A DNA stretch of 64,000 nt, taken from Balneolaceae bacterium (GTDB taxonomy: Bacteria; Bacteroidota; Rhodothermia; Balneolales; Balneolaceae). The stretch is from NCBI GenBank assembly GCA_020832415.1, contig JAFIES010000048.1:80197-144196 (forward strand). The letters run 5' to 3'. The position numbers and the translations under genes are program-made. The notes below the pieces were generated by a model, which saw only the letters and a list, made by a program, of their open reading frames with translations, was not told where the DNA came from and made no database searches. This document shows positions 31,054 through 42,981 of this stretch, in pieces; position 1 is the stretch's first letter; the number at the start of each line of letters is the position of its first letter.

Positions 31054-32391
31054 TTAATGAGGCCTCGATACACCCGGAACCGGTACAGGGTAGTATCCGT
31101 TTTCGTCGGGAAGAACCGGGGGTTCCATATCCCAGCCTGTATAATCCGGCATCAGCTGTGCATCAGAATTGAGTGCCTGATCCCAGGTAATCATTTGGCC
31201 GGAGTAGGTTGCCATTCGTCCCATCACAGCTGTGAGGGTGGTTTTTGCTCCGTAATCGATATCATCAATCACTTCACCCTTGCGGATAGCAGCAAACAGT
31301 TCATCGTGCTCCTGCTGGTATGGGTTGGGATTGTCGGTGCCATCATGGTCATATCGGATAATTCCATTTCTGTCGCGAATAATTGCGTTGTGAGATGAAT
31401 CGGTATTTACATTACCGCGGGTTCCCTGGAAGGCTTCTGCCACTCGAGAGAATGTATTCTGCTGATGGCGGCACTGTGCAGAGATAACGGCACCGCTCGG
31501 GTAGGTGTACTCCACAAAGTGATGGTCAAAAATCTGTCCATATTTTTTGTCGATTCTCACTTCACGGCCGCCCATTCCCTGTGCCGTTTCGGGATATTCT
31601 CCGATAAACCAGTTGGCCACATCGATGTTGTGAATATTCTGTTCCAGAATGTGATCTCCGGCAAGCCATGTAAAATAGAACCAGTTTCTTATCTGGTATT
31701 CCACTTCGCTCATGTCCGGTTCACGCTCGCGTACCCAAACGCCGCCATCATTCCAGTAAACCTGTCCCGAAATAATATCACCAATCTCTCCGTCGAGAAT
31801 TCGCTTATAGGTTTCGCGGTAGTTGTTCTGATATCTTCTCTGAAGCCCTAGTACCATATTCAGTTTTTTCTCGCGGGCTTCGCGGGCGGCATCAAGCACA
31901 CGGCGAACCCCGGGAGCATCGGTAGCCACAGGTTTTTCGATAAACATGTGCACACCGGCTTTTACAGCTTCTTCAAAGTGATCGGGCCGGAATCCCGGGG
32001 GGGCAGTCAGAATTACCACATCAGCCAGTGCTGTTGCGTGCTTGTATGCATCAAATCCCACAAATTTATGCTCTTCGGGTACATCAAGCCTGCCGGTTTC
32101 AAGATGGCGCTGTGAAAGGGCGTTGTAGCTGGAGTCGATCCTGTCGCGAAACAGATCGGCCATGGCAACTATCTTCACGCCGGGATCAGCAGCCAGTGCC
32201 TGGTTTGCAGCACCGGTTCCCCGGCCTCCGCAGCCAATTATGGCAACTTTTAGTGTATCACCACCGCCTGCATAGGCTGAAGCCCCAACAGGAAGGCTGC
32301 TCAGAAAGAGTCCTCCACCGGCCGCGAGTGTCGTTTTTTTCATAAAGTCCCTTCTTGTAATACCTTGCTGCAACATATTTTTCTTATTCAT
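31054..32391 (-). CDS. Gfo/Idh/MocA family oxidoreductase with Tat signal
   Basis: TRRDFMKKTTLAAGGGLFLSSLPVGASA; VAIIGCGGRGTGAANQAL; VHMFIEKPVATD. Confidence 0.9.
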   Translation of the reverse strand: MNKKNMLQQGITRRDFMKKTTLAAGGGLFLSSLPVGASAYAGGGDTLKVAIIGCGGRGTGAANQALAADPGVKIVAMADLFRDRIDSSYNALSQRHLETGRLDVPEEHKFVGFDAYKHATALADVVILTAPPGFRPDHFEEAVKAGVHMFIEKPVATDAPGVRRVLDAAREAREKKLNMVLGLQRRYQNNYRETYKRILDGEIGDIISGQVYWNDGGVWVREREPDMSEVEYQIRNWFYFTWLAGDHILEQNIHNIDVANWFIGEYPETAQGMGGREVRIDKKYGQIFDHHFVEYTYPSGAVISAQCRHQQNTFSRVAEAFQGTRGNVNTDSSHNAIIRDRNGIIRYDHDGTDNPNPYQQEHDELFAAIRKGEVIDDIDYGAKTTLTAVMGRMATYSGQMITWDQALNSDAQLMPDYTGWDMEPPVLPDENGYYPVPVPGVSRPH

Positions 32392-32436
32392 GAGTGTATT
32401 TATTTGGTTGATGTAATTCCGATGTTATGGTTCGTT

Positions 32437-33573
32437 TTAGAAGTAGTCTTGAATGGCTTCAATCCAATATTTCTCCATCTCTTCAACGGTCTCAGGCTGA
32501 TCTTTTGGCATCACAACCCGAAAACCAACGAAAGGTGCATTGGTATGCCACCACATGCTTTTTGGCAGCTGCGGATCGTTCATTTTCCATGCAGGACTTG
32601 AGCCTCTTCGATTCAGGCAGCTTGCTGCTTCTGCTCCATCCATCCAGGAGCCGCCTCTGGTTGCACGGGGGTAGAGCTGATCGGGTGCGAACATGGGGTT
32701 CACGGCCGGCTCATTACCAAGCTGAGCAAAATAATCCTCGTGATACTGGTCGAAGGTCCATTCGGTAACATTTCCGAGCATATCATACAACCCGAATGCG
32801 TTTGGTTCTTTTGTTCCAACACGTGCATAACTTCGGTCGCTGTTTCCTCTGTGCCATGCGTATCGATCGGGATTTCTTGGTGGCGTGTACTGTTCATTGG
32901 CACCGGCACGGCAGGCGTACTCCCATTCGGCTTCGGTAGGCAAGCGGTAGAAATTTCCGGTTTTTACGGTAAGCCACTTTGTAAACATAAAGGCTGCGTA
33001 GTGTGTCATGTTGATGGCGGGATATCCATCAGACCCCATTCCAAGACTGAGGTCTCCATACGCAGGTGATGGTGTTGAAATCACATCGGCAGGAATTTCG
33101 GCTTCCCGGAGCACTTCAAGAACTTCATCGGTTAATGTTGGTGATGAGGTGGCATCGGCATCAATATCCACATCATAAAATACCTGCCACAGCTGCCGGC
33201 GGATATTCTCAATCGATTCGTTGGCGAAAAGATTGTATTGATTCCAGGTAATTTCGTACTTGCCCATCCAGAAATCGTCCACAACCACTTCATGTTCATT
33301 CCCCATCATAAAGCTTCCGCCGGGAACGGGCACCATCTCGATCACTTGGGGTGTTCCTGAGATCTCTTCAGTGAACGGAGCAAAATCGCTGCTGTATTCA
33401 ATTACTGCTGTTGCTGCAGATTCAGCGGGAGTTGCGGCATCATCAGGTGTTGAGGCGGTTTCGGTGGAGGTGCATCCAAACAGTAAAACTACAATCAAAA
33501 AAGGTGATAAAATGGCCGTTACTTTTAAGGGAGACATACGTCGGGCGGTTTTGAATGGCTTAAATCGTTTCAT
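32437..33573 (-). CDS. SUMF1/FGE-fold lipoprotein
   Basis: PGGSFMMGNEHEVVVDDFWMGKYEITWNQYNLF; RLPTEAEWEYACRAG; NAFGLYDMLGNVTEWTFDQY; lipobox LLFGC. Confidence 0.85.
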   Translation of the reverse strand: MKRFKPFKTARRMSPLKVTAILSPFLIVVLLFGCTSTETASTPDDAATPAESAATAVIEYSSDFAPFTEEISGTPQVIEMVPVPGGSFMMGNEHEVVVDDFWMGKYEITWNQYNLFANESIENIRRQLWQVFYDVDIDADATSSPTLTDEVLEVLREAEIPADVISTPSPAYGDLSLGMGSDGYPAINMTHYAAFMFTKWLTVKTGNFYRLPTEAEWEYACRAGANEQYTPPRNPDRYAWHRGNSDRSYARVGTKEPNAFGLYDMLGNVTEWTFDQYHEDYFAQLGNEPAVNPMFAPDQLYPRATRGGSWMDGAEAASCLNRRGSSPAWKMNDPQLPKSMWWHTNAPFVGFRVVMPKDQPETVEEMEKYWIEAIQDYF

Positions 33574-33967
33574 TGCATTACTTCAGGTCATTTTCGGTTA
33601 ACAAAAGGTGTTTCAGAATGTACTGATTACTCTTGTTCTATAACTGTTTGATCTTGTAAAATAACATACATAATCAATTAATGAATTAAGGTTTTCCCTG
33701 AAATAATTCAAATCAAATGATGCTTTTTTACACTATATCAACGCCCGTATTTGTAAATTCTTGGATGATCTGAGTATTAAAATCCTCTCTCAAATATTGA
33801 ATCGACTCTAAGTCGATGATTATAGTGCTATAAATCTATTTTAAAGATCAATTAAGAAGACGATTATTTGTTCGTTGATGGATGAAAAAGGTTCTTGCTG
33901 TTTTTAATCAGAACGGGATTTACTCGGCTCCTGTTAAATAAAGAAAGGCTAATTACATTGGAAAATT

Positions 33968-34966
33968 ATGGAATATCGATTTTTAGGACGATCGGGTTTA
34001 AAAGTATCAGCACTATCATTTGGTTCGTGGGTTACATTCGGGGATCAGGTTGATGAGAGTATTGCTTACAACTGTATGGTTGAAGCGTACGATGCAGGCG
34101 TAAATTTTTTCGATAATGCAGAGGCGTATGCAGGCGGAGAATCCGAAGTAATGATGGGAAACATCATTAAGAAAGCCGGCTGGAAACGGACTGACCTTGT
34201 GCTGTCCACAAAAATATTCTGGGGAGGTGAAGGCCCAAACAATACAGGCTTATCATATAAGCACATTATTGAAGGAACCGATTCTGCATTAAAACGAATG
34301 CAGACCGAATATGTGGACCTGATATTTTGCCATCGCCCGGATATTCATACACCCATCGAAGAGACCGTATGGGCGATGAATCAGGTAATTCAACAAGGTA
34401 AAGCGTTTTACTGGGGTACCAGTGAGTGGCCCGCTGAGATGATCAGAGAAGCATACCACTTCGCAAAACGTGAACACCTTCGTCCGCCTCTGATGGAGCA
34501 GCCTCAGTACCATATGTTTCATCGCGACAGGGTTGAGCAGGAGTACGCCTCACTCTACGATGATATCGGCTTGGGCACCACCATTTGGAGCCCTCTTGCA
34601 AGCGGACTGCTTACCGGGAAATACAACGATGGGATCCCTGACGACAGCCGCCTGGCCCTCGAACAGTACGACTGGCTCAGAGAAACTATACTTGAGAGCG
34701 AACAGGGACGGGAGAATCTGAAAAAAGTGGAAAAACTCGCCAAACTGGCAGATGATGCCGGGCTTAAATTACCGGAGCTGGCACTGCTTTGGTGCCTGAA
34801 AAATCCCAATGTAAGCACGGTTATTACCGGTGCATCCAAGCCGGAACAAGTTCGCCAGAACATGAAATCTCTCGAAAAAGAACACATCCTTACGGTTGAT
34901 CTGATGGAGCGAGTTGAAGAGATCCTAGACAACCGCCCAAAACCCCCGCAAGATTTCAGGCCATAA
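33968..34966 (+). CDS. Aldo/keto reductase (potassium-channel beta-subunit-like)
   Basis: [64 protein letters not shown]. Confidence 0.9.
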   Translation: MEYRFLGRSGLKVSALSFGSWVTFGDQVDESIAYNCMVEAYDAGVNFFDNAEAYAGGESEVMMGNIIKKAGWKRTDLVLSTKIFWGGEGPNNTGLSYKHIIEGTDSALKRMQTEYVDLIFCHRPDIHTPIEETVWAMNQVIQQGKAFYWGTSEWPAEMIREAYHFAKREHLRPPLMEQPQYHMFHRDRVEQEYASLYDDIGLGTTIWSPLASGLLTGKYNDGIPDDSRLALEQYDWLRETILESEQGRENLKKVEKLAKLADDAGLKLPELALLWCLKNPNVSTVITGASKPEQVRQNMKSLEKEHILTVDLMERVEEILDNRPKPPQDFRP

Positions 34967-35151
34967 GTCAATTAACGTTATTGAATTTGGCAAACAGGAA
35001 GTTCCCCTCTTTTTCAAGTCTCTTTTGATCCCGAGACTTCGGGAGAGGGCTCATCTTTTTACCCGCGAAGCGATCTAGGGGTTGTTGAATCAGGCAGAGG
35101 AGCTAATTTTACAAATTGTAGTCCATCTCTGAGTGCTGTAACCACCCCTAA

Positions 35152-35172
35152 CCCCTCCTTACGAAGGAGGGG
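35152..35172. repeat. REP-like palindrome CCCCTCCTT-acg-AAGGAGGGG
   Basis: 9-bp perfect inverted repeat. Confidence 0.75.
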
Positions 35173-35211
35173 AGACTCTTTTCATAATTCTTGTGTAGAA
35201 CTCATATCTGT

Positions 35212-36312
35212 TTATAGGGATACCATATCCTTCTCCATAACAGCTTTCAATAGCAGATCAGCGATTTCGCGGGTGTTGGAAAGAGTGGTGCCGGGCTCTT
35301 CCGTGTAGAGATCGGCGGTGCGTAATCCGTTTTTCAATACGGTCTGGATGGCATTTTCAATATTTTGAGCTGCATTCTCCAGGTTCAGGGAGTATCTGCA
35401 CAGCAGAGCTGCTGAAGCCACGGCTGCAAGCGGATTGGCAATCCCCTGACCTGCAATGTCGGGAGCTGAGCCGTGTACCGGTTCATAGAGCGCATTCTCA
35501 CCACCAAGACTGGCAGAGGGAAGCATTCCAAGAGATCCTGTAAGCATGGAAGCGGCATCACTTAATATATCACCAAACAGATTTCCTGTTACCATTACAT
35601 CAAACTGCTTGGGGTCTCGGATGATCTGCATCGCGCAGTTATCCACCAGCATGTGAGAGAGCTCCACATCAGGGTACTCGTCAGCAATTTCGAGAATCGA
35701 TTTTCTCCACATTCGTGAACTTTCAAGTACATTGGCTTTATCTACAGAGCAGACACGCCCGTCTCGTTTTTTGGCGGCTTCAAAGGCAACACGGGCAACA
35801 CGCTGCACTTCTGAACGGCTGTATTTCATGGTATCTACAGAGTAGGGATCACCATTTTCTTCGGAGGTGTATCTCGGCTCCCCAAAATAGACTCCGCCCG
35901 TCAGCTCCCGGACAATGAGAATGTCGGTTCCTTCTATCACTTCCTCTTTGAGGGTAGAGGCACCTGCAAGAGCCGGGTAAACCTGAATAGGTCTGAGATT
36001 GGCATATACTCCAAGCTCTTTTCTGAGTTTTAACAATCCGGCTTCCGGGCGCTTGTCGGCGCTGAGGTTATCCCATTTAGGGCCGCCGACGGCGCCCAGA
36101 AGCACAATTTTTGTCTGCTTGCAACTTTCTAAAATCTCATCGGTTACCGGCATGCCATGCTGTTCGTAGCATGTACCCCCGAAAGGATGTTCCGTGACGT
36201 CAATGGCTACATCAGCCTGGCGGCAGGCCTCTTTCAAAACGTTAACAGCCACTGCTGTTACTTCGGGGCCAATGCCATCACCCGGCAGGGTAACAATATT
36301 CACTTTTTTCAT
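35212..36312 (-). CDS. leuB: 3-isopropylmalate dehydrogenase
   Basis: [60 protein letters not shown]. Confidence 0.96.
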   Translation of the reverse strand: MKKVNIVTLPGDGIGPEVTAVAVNVLKEACRQADVAIDVTEHPFGGTCYEQHGMPVTDEILESCKQTKIVLLGAVGGPKWDNLSADKRPEAGLLKLRKELGVYANLRPIQVYPALAGASTLKEEVIEGTDILIVRELTGGVYFGEPRYTSEENGDPYSVDTMKYSRSEVQRVARVAFEAAKKRDGRVCSVDKANVLESSRMWRKSILEIADEYPDVELSHMLVDNCAMQIIRDPKQFDVMVTGNLFGDILSDAASMLTGSLGMLPSASLGGENALYEPVHGSAPDIAGQGIANPLAAVASAALLCRYSLNLENAAQNIENAIQTVLKNGLRTADLYTEEPGTTLSNTREIADLLLKAVMEKDMVSL

Positions 36313-36884
36313 TTAGCAGGTACCATTCCATTTTGTCGTGCATATTCAAAAATTCCGCCGGCATGCACAATGTCTGCCACACTTCCCAGCGGTTTGATGT
36401 TGTACAATTTATCCTGCGTAACATTTTTCAGGGTATGATTTACCTGGTCTATTTCCAGTTCATCACCTGTTTTTACCTCCTTGCTGAGGTCTTCGAAACT
36501 TTCGAAAGGGATCAGAAAACCGCCATCCACAGAATTTCTGTAAAAGATACGTGCATACGTTGGAGATACAATCGCCTCAATACCTGCTATTTCAAGGCAT
36601 GCAGGAGCATGCTCTCGCGATGATCCGCATCCAAAATTATCGCTTGCAACGATGATCTTGAATTGACTTTCTGTTTCACCATCTTTGGTGAGCGGAATAT
36701 TCCCTTCCGGAAGGCCCGATTCGGCAGAGGGTACACCGGAAAGTGCATATTTTCCGTACAATTTTCGTTCTTCGGGATCTTCAAGGCTATATACAAGATG
36801 TGCTGCCGGGATGATCTGATCTGTGTCGATATTTTTTCCCAATACAAAGGCTCTTCCTTTGATGGGTGCAGAGTTTTTACTCAT
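36309..36884 (-). CDS. leuD: 3-isopropylmalate dehydratase small subunit
   Basis: [39 protein letters not shown]. Confidence 0.94.
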   Translation of the reverse strand: MSKNSAPIKGRAFVLGKNIDTDQIIPAAHLVYSLEDPEERKLYGKYALSGVPSAESGLPEGNIPLTKDGETESQFKIIVASDNFGCGSSREHAPACLEIAGIEAIVSPTYARIFYRNSVDGGFLIPFESFEDLSKEVKTGDELEIDQVNHTLKNVTQDKLYNIKPLGSVADIVHAGGIFEYARQNGMVPAK

Positions 36885-37010
36885 GTTATTTTTTAGATTC
36901 TATCGTAATTAAAAATTTGGTTAATCTCCTTTAGAGAGGTGAAATGTTCGTTTTAGCTACTTGCCGGTTCAACACACTCCTGATGATTTCGCTTATCGCT
37001 TAATCATTTG

Positions 37011-37028
37011 TCCCCTCTCAAGAGGGGA
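37011..37028. repeat. REP-like palindrome TCCCCTCT-ca-AGAGGGGA between leuC and leuD
   Basis: 8-bp perfect inverted repeat. Confidence 0.75.
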
Positions 37029-37034
37029 GTTTTC

Positions 37035-38348
37035 TCAAATCACCGTTTCCTGGATAAAAACCCTTGGATCAGTAATCACACCGGTTACTGCGGATGCAGC
37101 CACGGTATAGGGTGAAGCCAGATAAACCTGAGACTGTTTTGAACCCATTCTGCCCGGATAATTCCGGTTGGTTGAAGAGATACATACCTCTTCATTGTTC
37201 AGCCGCCCGAAGGTATCGGATGGCCCGCCGAGACAGGCCGCACAAGATGCATTTCCAATCTTACAGCCGGCTTCACGGAAAATATCGATTAGTGGCGTGC
37301 CGAAGATGGTTTCGGTTTCCAGTGCGCGTGCAATTTCCGTTGTGGCAGGAACAATGTATGTATCCAGTTTTACCTTATTACCGCGGATAATTTCAGCTGC
37401 TGCACGAAAATCAGAAAGTTTCCCGCCGGTGCATGAACCAATATAGGCGCGGTCAAGATATCCGCCCTCAACTTCCTCAACCGTTGCTTTATTATCGGGG
37501 CTGTGGGGTTTGGCCACCATCGGCACCATATCTTCAAGATTATAGTGATGGATACTGTGATATTTTGCATCGGGATCGCTGTACACTTTCTCATAAGGAT
37601 GATCGGTACGGGCTTTCACATAAGCTTCGGTTACTTCATCAGGTTCAACCACACCATTTTTCCCGCCGGCTTCAATAGCCATGTTGGTGAGGGTCATACG
37701 ATCTTCCATGGTAAGGGCTTTGATGCCCTCTCCTGCAAATTCCATCGTACGGTAGGTTGCGCCATCTACTCCAATATCACCAATAATTTGAAGAATAATG
37801 TCTTTAGCCATCAGGTAGGGTGGGAGTGAGGTTCCTTCAAAAACAAACCGCATGGTCTCGGGTACTTTTACCCAAAGTTTGCCGGTGCCCATAATAAAGG
37901 CAGCATCGGTATTGCCGATTCCCGTAGCAAACTGGCCAAATGCGCCGGCTGTACAGGTGTGCGAATCGGTTCCGAAAAGCACTTCGCCGGGCCGGGTAAA
38001 GCCCTCTTCGGGAAGTGCAACGTGACAAACACCCTTATAGGAATCTGTGCCCACATCGTAAAAGTAGGGGAGATCTTGTTCAGCGGCAAAAGCGCGCAGT
38101 ACATCTACATTTCGGTTAGCATATTTATCGTTTGTGAAAATGTAGTGATCGGGGATAATTACCAGTTTGTTTTTATCCCATACTTTGGCATTCTCACCAA
38201 ATTGTTTGTGAAAAATACCGATTGCCGGTGGTCCGCATACATCGTGAGTCATCAGTACATCTACATCAACCCACACATTGTCGCCGGGGGATACCCGGTC
38301 TCTGCCACTGTGTTTTGCAAGAATCTTTTCAGTTAGCGTCATTCCCAT
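37035..38348 (-). CDS. leuC: 3-isopropylmalate dehydratase large subunit
   Basis: GTDSHTCTAGAFGQFATGIGNTDAAF; IGSCTGGKLSDFRAAA; SCAACLGGPSDTFG; STNRNYPGRMGS. Confidence 0.94.
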   Translation of the reverse strand: MGMTLTEKILAKHSGRDRVSPGDNVWVDVDVLMTHDVCGPPAIGIFHKQFGENAKVWDKNKLVIIPDHYIFTNDKYANRNVDVLRAFAAEQDLPYFYDVGTDSYKGVCHVALPEEGFTRPGEVLFGTDSHTCTAGAFGQFATGIGNTDAAFIMGTGKLWVKVPETMRFVFEGTSLPPYLMAKDIILQIIGDIGVDGATYRTMEFAGEGIKALTMEDRMTLTNMAIEAGGKNGVVEPDEVTEAYVKARTDHPYEKVYSDPDAKYHSIHHYNLEDMVPMVAKPHSPDNKATVEEVEGGYLDRAYIGSCTGGKLSDFRAAAEIIRGNKVKLDTYIVPATTEIARALETETIFGTPLIDIFREAGCKIGNASCAACLGGPSDTFGRLNNEEVCISSTNRNYPGRMGSKQSQVYLASPYTVAASAVTGVITDPRVFIQETVI

Positions 38349-38409
38349 AATTTATGGTGTTGTTTTGATTTGTCGGTTTTTATTTAAGTTCTTTTGCACA
38401 CCCGCGCAG

Positions 38410-39603
38410 TTAACTGCCGGAGGCCATTTTTTGTGATGGAGTTTTAGAAATGTTGTTCATAATCGAGATGATCGACACCAGGTCGTGATCTTCCACTACC
38501 TTTTTCTCATCAGCCAGTTTGGTTACTTTTACATAAACACTGTTCAGATCTTCTTTGCTGAGGTAATAGCCAAGCTCTTCCAGTTTTTTACAGAGAGCAA
38601 ACCGGCCTGAATGCTTTCCTATCACAATTTTATTGCAGGTTAATCCTACCGATTCGGGTGTCATAATTTCATATGTGAGCGGATTTTTCAGAACACCATG
38701 CTGATGAATTCCCGCCTCGTGAGCGAAGGCATTGTCGCCTACAATCGCTTTATTTGGCTGTACACCTTTGCCGGTAATCTGTGCCAGCATCTGGCTGGAG
38801 GGGTAGATCTCCTTTGTATTTACCGATGTGGTGTAATTCATAATATTTTTTCTCGTTTCGATGGCCATTACCACCTCTTCGAGTGAGGCATTTCCGGCAC
38901 GCTCGCCGATTCCATTTACGGTGCACTCAATTTGCCTTGCACCGTTTTGAACTGCCATCAGTGAATTGGCTACTGCAAGGCCCAAATCGTTGTGGCAGTG
39001 CACACTGATTACGGCTTTGTCGATATTCGGGATCGTTTCATTCAATGTTTTGATCAGCTCTGCATATTCCCAGGGAAGCGCGTAACCAACGGTATCGGGT
39101 ACGTTAATGGTTGTTGCACCCGCGTCAATCACAGCTGTGAATATTTCAGTCAAAAATTCAGGATCACTTCGTGATGCATCCTCAGCGGAAAACTCCACAT
39201 CATCACAATGGGTTTTTGCATATTCAACTGCTTTAACGGCCGATTCAAGCACCTGCTCACGTGTTTGCTGAAGTTTGTACTTCAGGTGGATATCACTTGT
39301 GGCTATGAATGTATGGATGCGCGGTTTTGCTGCATGCTGCACTGCAGATACAGCTCGCTCAAGATCAACCTGCCGGGTTCGGCAAAGAGCTGCCACAGTG
39401 CTTTTTTTGATGATTTTTCCAATCTCTTTAACAGTTTCATAATCGCCATCTGATGCAATCGGAAAACCGGCTTCAATCACATCAACACCCAGTTTTTCGA
39501 GCTGTAGGGCAAGACGAAGCTTTTCAGGCTTATTCATGCTGTAACCCGGTGACTGCTCACCGTCTCGAAGGGTGGTGTCGAATATTTTAATGTGATTGTC
39601 CAT
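38410..39603 (-). CDS. leuA: 2-isopropylmalate synthase
   Basis: [68 protein letters not shown]. Confidence 0.94.
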   Translation of the reverse strand: MDNHIKIFDTTLRDGEQSPGYSMNKPEKLRLALQLEKLGVDVIEAGFPIASDGDYETVKEIGKIIKKSTVAALCRTRQVDLERAVSAVQHAAKPRIHTFIATSDIHLKYKLQQTREQVLESAVKAVEYAKTHCDDVEFSAEDASRSDPEFLTEIFTAVIDAGATTINVPDTVGYALPWEYAELIKTLNETIPNIDKAVISVHCHNDLGLAVANSLMAVQNGARQIECTVNGIGERAGNASLEEVVMAIETRKNIMNYTTSVNTKEIYPSSQMLAQITGKGVQPNKAIVGDNAFAHEAGIHQHGVLKNPLTYEIMTPESVGLTCNKIVIGKHSGRFALCKKLEELGYYLSKEDLNSVYVKVTKLADEKKVVEDHDLVSIISIMNNISKTPSQKMASGS

Positions 39604-39657
39604 GACGTTGTGTTTTGTTGGTTTGTATTAAAGCTCTGTTGGTTTGGCGTTTCCGTT

Positions 39658-41265
39658 TCAGGTTTTTGATTCGGCCAGTTTAGGTTTCTGTTTCGGTTTG
39701 CTGTTTTGATTCATCAGAAAGTAGATTACTCCTTCAGAGAGTGCCTTCCAGCTTGCATCGATAATATTTTCTGATACTCCCACAGTACCCCAGCTGATGC
39801 CATCTTTGGCGGAGTCGATCAGCACCCGCACTTTTGCACCGGTGCCATCTTTTTCGTTGAGCACACGAACTTTATAATCCTGCAGATGCATCGATGAAAT
39901 TTCTGGATAGAATTCACAAAGTGCCCTGCGCAAAGCTGCATCAAGAGCGTGTACGGGGCCATTTCCTTCAGCCGCACTGAGTTCAATCTGGTCGTTTACG
40001 CGAACTTTAATGGTAGCTTCAGAACGCGACTCTCCATTGGCATTTCGCTCCATAATCACTCGAAATCCTTCCAGCTTAAAATAGTCAGGTGCATTATTGG
40101 TGAACTGTTTCACCAGCAATTCGAACGAAGCTTCTGCAGCTTCAAACTGATACCCTTCATTCTCAAGCTTTTTGAGCTCCTGTACAATTTCTGAACTCTC
40201 TTTTGAATTTTTGTCGAAATCGAAACCGAGCTCTTCAGATTTGTACGTAACATTGCTTTTTCCGGAGAGATCCGACACTAAAACACGCCTGCTGTTACCC
40301 ACTTGTTCCGGTTTTATGTGCTCGTACGTCTGCTCGTTTTTAATAACAGCACTCACATGAATGCCGCCTTTGTGTGCAAACGCACTCTTCCCTACATAGG
40401 GCTGTTTGTTATCGGGCGTGAGATTTCCGAGCTCACTCACAAATTTGGAAAGTGTAGAGAGCCCGGCCATCTGTTCATCGGGAATACATTGATAACCCAG
40501 TTTGAGCTGCAGGTTAGGTATTACCGAACAGAGGTTTGCATTGCCGCATCGCTCTCCATACCCGTTGATGGTTCCCTGTACGTGAACAGCACCGGCTACA
40601 ACCGCGGCAATGGCGTTGGCTACAGCAAGTTCGCTGTCGTTATGGGAGTGAATGCCGATTGGTGAAGTAACTTTTTCTGCCACTTCATTTACAATGGCAG
40701 AAACTTCATGCGTTAATGTGCCGCCATTTGTATCGCAAAGCACCAAAACATCAGCGCCTGCAGCCTCAGCTGCCTGTAACGTTTTGATGGCATACTCCGG
40801 ACTGTCTTTGTATCCGTCGAAAAAATGCTCCGCATCATAAATCACCTCTTTTCCGTGATTTTTCAGGAATTGAACAGAACCTTTAATAATGTTGAGATTT
40901 TCTTCAGGTGTGATTTTTAATGCTTCGGTTACATGAAGCAGCCACGATTTTCCAAAGAGAGAGACGGCCGGTGTTTCTGCTTCAATCAGTGCTGCAAGGT
41001 TTGGATCATTATCCGGTGTATTACACGCCCGGCAGGTGCTTCCAAATGCAACAATTTTTGCATTTTTGAATGTGTGTTTCTTTGCTTTATCAAAAAATGC
41101 CATGTCTTTCGGGTTGGAGCCCGGCCATCCGCCTTCTATGTAGTGGACTCCAAACTCATCAAGCCGTTTGGCAATCCGGAATTTATCTTCCGCCGAAAAA
41201 GATACCTTCTCACCCTGCGTGCCGTCACGAAGGGTGGTGTCGAATATGTGGATGGTTTTTGGCAT
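39658..41265 (-). CDS. cimA: Citramalate synthase (LeuA2/CimA type)
   Basis: [61 protein letters not shown]. Confidence 0.92.
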   Translation of the reverse strand: MPKTIHIFDTTLRDGTQGEKVSFSAEDKFRIAKRLDEFGVHYIEGGWPGSNPKDMAFFDKAKKHTFKNAKIVAFGSTCRACNTPDNDPNLAALIEAETPAVSLFGKSWLLHVTEALKITPEENLNIIKGSVQFLKNHGKEVIYDAEHFFDGYKDSPEYAIKTLQAAEAAGADVLVLCDTNGGTLTHEVSAIVNEVAEKVTSPIGIHSHNDSELAVANAIAAVVAGAVHVQGTINGYGERCGNANLCSVIPNLQLKLGYQCIPDEQMAGLSTLSKFVSELGNLTPDNKQPYVGKSAFAHKGGIHVSAVIKNEQTYEHIKPEQVGNSRRVLVSDLSGKSNVTYKSEELGFDFDKNSKESSEIVQELKKLENEGYQFEAAEASFELLVKQFTNNAPDYFKLEGFRVIMERNANGESRSEATIKVRVNDQIELSAAEGNGPVHALDAALRRALCEFYPEISSMHLQDYKVRVLNEKDGTGAKVRVLIDSAKDGISWGTVGVSENIIDASWKALSEGVIYFLMNQNSKPKQKPKLAESKT

Positions 41266-41382
41266 TTTTGAGTATTTAATTTTTAGAGTGAAGAGGAGGT
41301 TTTGGGAAAATATTTTCTAAACTCCCCTGTCCCCTCTTTTATTGGCGGGGAACTCCTTACTTGCTTTGGATAATCATCACGA

Positions 41383-42405
41383 CTATTCAGCAGGTTCGGC
41401 CTCTTTTTTGTTTCCTGGAATCCAGTCCATCATGGAGCGCAGCTCTTTTCCGATGGTCTCAATTTTATGGTCGCCGAGTTCAGCACGCATGTTGCTGAGA
41501 TTTGGCAATCCTTCATCATTTTCATCGAGCCACTCTTTGGCGAAAGCACCACTCTGTACCTCTTCGAGGATGGTTTTCATTCGCTTTTTGGTGTCTTTAT
41601 CAATCACCCGCGTTCCCCGGGTCAATCCGCCATACTCTGCAGTGTCGCTCACGGAGTAGTACATTCTTTCGATACCGCCTTCGTACATCAGATCAACAAT
41701 AAGCTTCAGTTCGTGGAGGCATTCGAAGTAGGCAATCTCAGGCTGATATCCGGCTTCCACTAAAACTTCAAAGCCAACTTTTACCAGTTCTGACGCCCCG
41801 CCGCAGAGAACGGCTTGCTCGCCAAAAAGATCGGTTTCGGTCTCTTCTTTAAATGTGGTTTCCAAAACACCTGCACGGGTTCCACCAATCGCTTTTGCGT
41901 AGGCGAGTGCTGTATCTTTAGCCGTTCCTGAAGCATCCTGGTAGACAGCAAAGAGACATGGAACGCCGGAGCCTTCCGTGTAAACCCTCCTTACCAAATG
42001 GCCGGGGCCTTTTGGTGCAACCATAAAAACGTCCACATTTTCAGGTGGCACAATTGCATCAAAATGGATATTGAACCCATGAGCAAACATTAATGTGTTA
42101 CCGGCTTCAAGATTCGGCTCGATGCTCTCTTTGTAAACCCGGCCCTGGTGCTGATCCGGAATTAATACCATTACGATATCACCTTTTGCAGCAGCTTCTG
42201 CAGTTTCATATACATCTAATCCCGATTCTTCGGCCTCTTTCCATGATGAGCTCTCTTTTCTGAGCCCCACCACTACATCAATTCCGCTGTCTTTAAGGTT
42301 CAGTGCGTGGGCGTGGCCCTGGCTTCCGTAACCAATTATGGCGACGGTTTTTCCTGATAAGAGATCGAGGTTTGCATCTCCGTTATAATATGTTTTCGCT
42401 TTCAT
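41383..42405 (-). CDS. ilvC: Ketol-acid reductoisomerase
   Basis: [58 protein letters not shown]. Confidence 0.96.
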   Translation of the reverse strand: MKAKTYYNGDANLDLLSGKTVAIIGYGSQGHAHALNLKDSGIDVVVGLRKESSSWKEAEESGLDVYETAEAAAKGDIVMVLIPDQHQGRVYKESIEPNLEAGNTLMFAHGFNIHFDAIVPPENVDVFMVAPKGPGHLVRRVYTEGSGVPCLFAVYQDASGTAKDTALAYAKAIGGTRAGVLETTFKEETETDLFGEQAVLCGGASELVKVGFEVLVEAGYQPEIAYFECLHELKLIVDLMYEGGIERMYYSVSDTAEYGGLTRGTRVIDKDTKKRMKTILEEVQSGAFAKEWLDENDEGLPNLSNMRAELGDHKIETIGKELRSMMDWIPGNKKEAEPAE

Positions 42406-42447
42406 TCTTTATTTGTTGAGTTAGGTATTTTCTAAAATTGTATTCTG

Positions 42448-42981
42448 TTAATTGATATTCACAGCGCCCTGAAACTCCCGTTTAAGGGCCACACTGCCGC
42501 TTCTCGACATTTCTGCAATTCCATAAGGTTTCAATACTTCAATCATGGCATCCACTTTGTCGGTATTGCCGGTAACTTCGAGGGCAAGTTTATCGGTGGT
42601 GATGTCGATCACCTTTGCCTTAAATGCCTGTGCAATTAGCATAATTTCGGGCCGGCCTACTTTCGCAGTAGATACTTTTATGATAGCAAGCTCCCGTTCA
42701 ATGCACTTTTTATGGGTTAGATCGGTCACTTTCAGCACGTCCACAACATTGTGAAGATGTTTGTTGATCTGTTCAACCGTTTTCTCATCTCCATATGTGG
42801 TAATGGTGATTCGGGCCATGCCGGGTTCCGCTTCTGATGCAAAAGTTACGCTCTCCAGCTCAAATCCCTTCCCGCTGAAAATGCCAATGATTCGTGAAAA
42901 GGTGTTCAGGTTGTGTTTCACCAAAACCGAAAGAGTGTGCCGATAGTCTTTTGTCATTACTGTAGTACTCATCGTTTGCAC
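42448..42981 (-). CDS. ilvN: Acetolactate synthase small subunit
   Basis: TLSVLVKHNLNTFSRIIGIFSGKGFELESVTFASE; overlaps ilvB. Confidence 0.93.
   Translation of the reverse strand: MQTMSTTVMTKDYRHTLSVLVKHNLNTFSRIIGIFSGKGFELESVTFASEAEPGMARITITTYGDEKTVEQINKHLHNVVDVLKVTDLTHKKCIERELAIIKVSTAKVGRPEIMLIAQAFKAKVIDITTDKLALEVTGNTDKVDAMIEVLKPYGIAEMSRSGSVALKREFQGAVNIN

Noticed and set aside
32437-33573. Calling the SUMF1-fold gene a true formylglycine-generating enzyme
   Set aside because: The expected pair of catalytic cysteines is not present in the C-terminal core.
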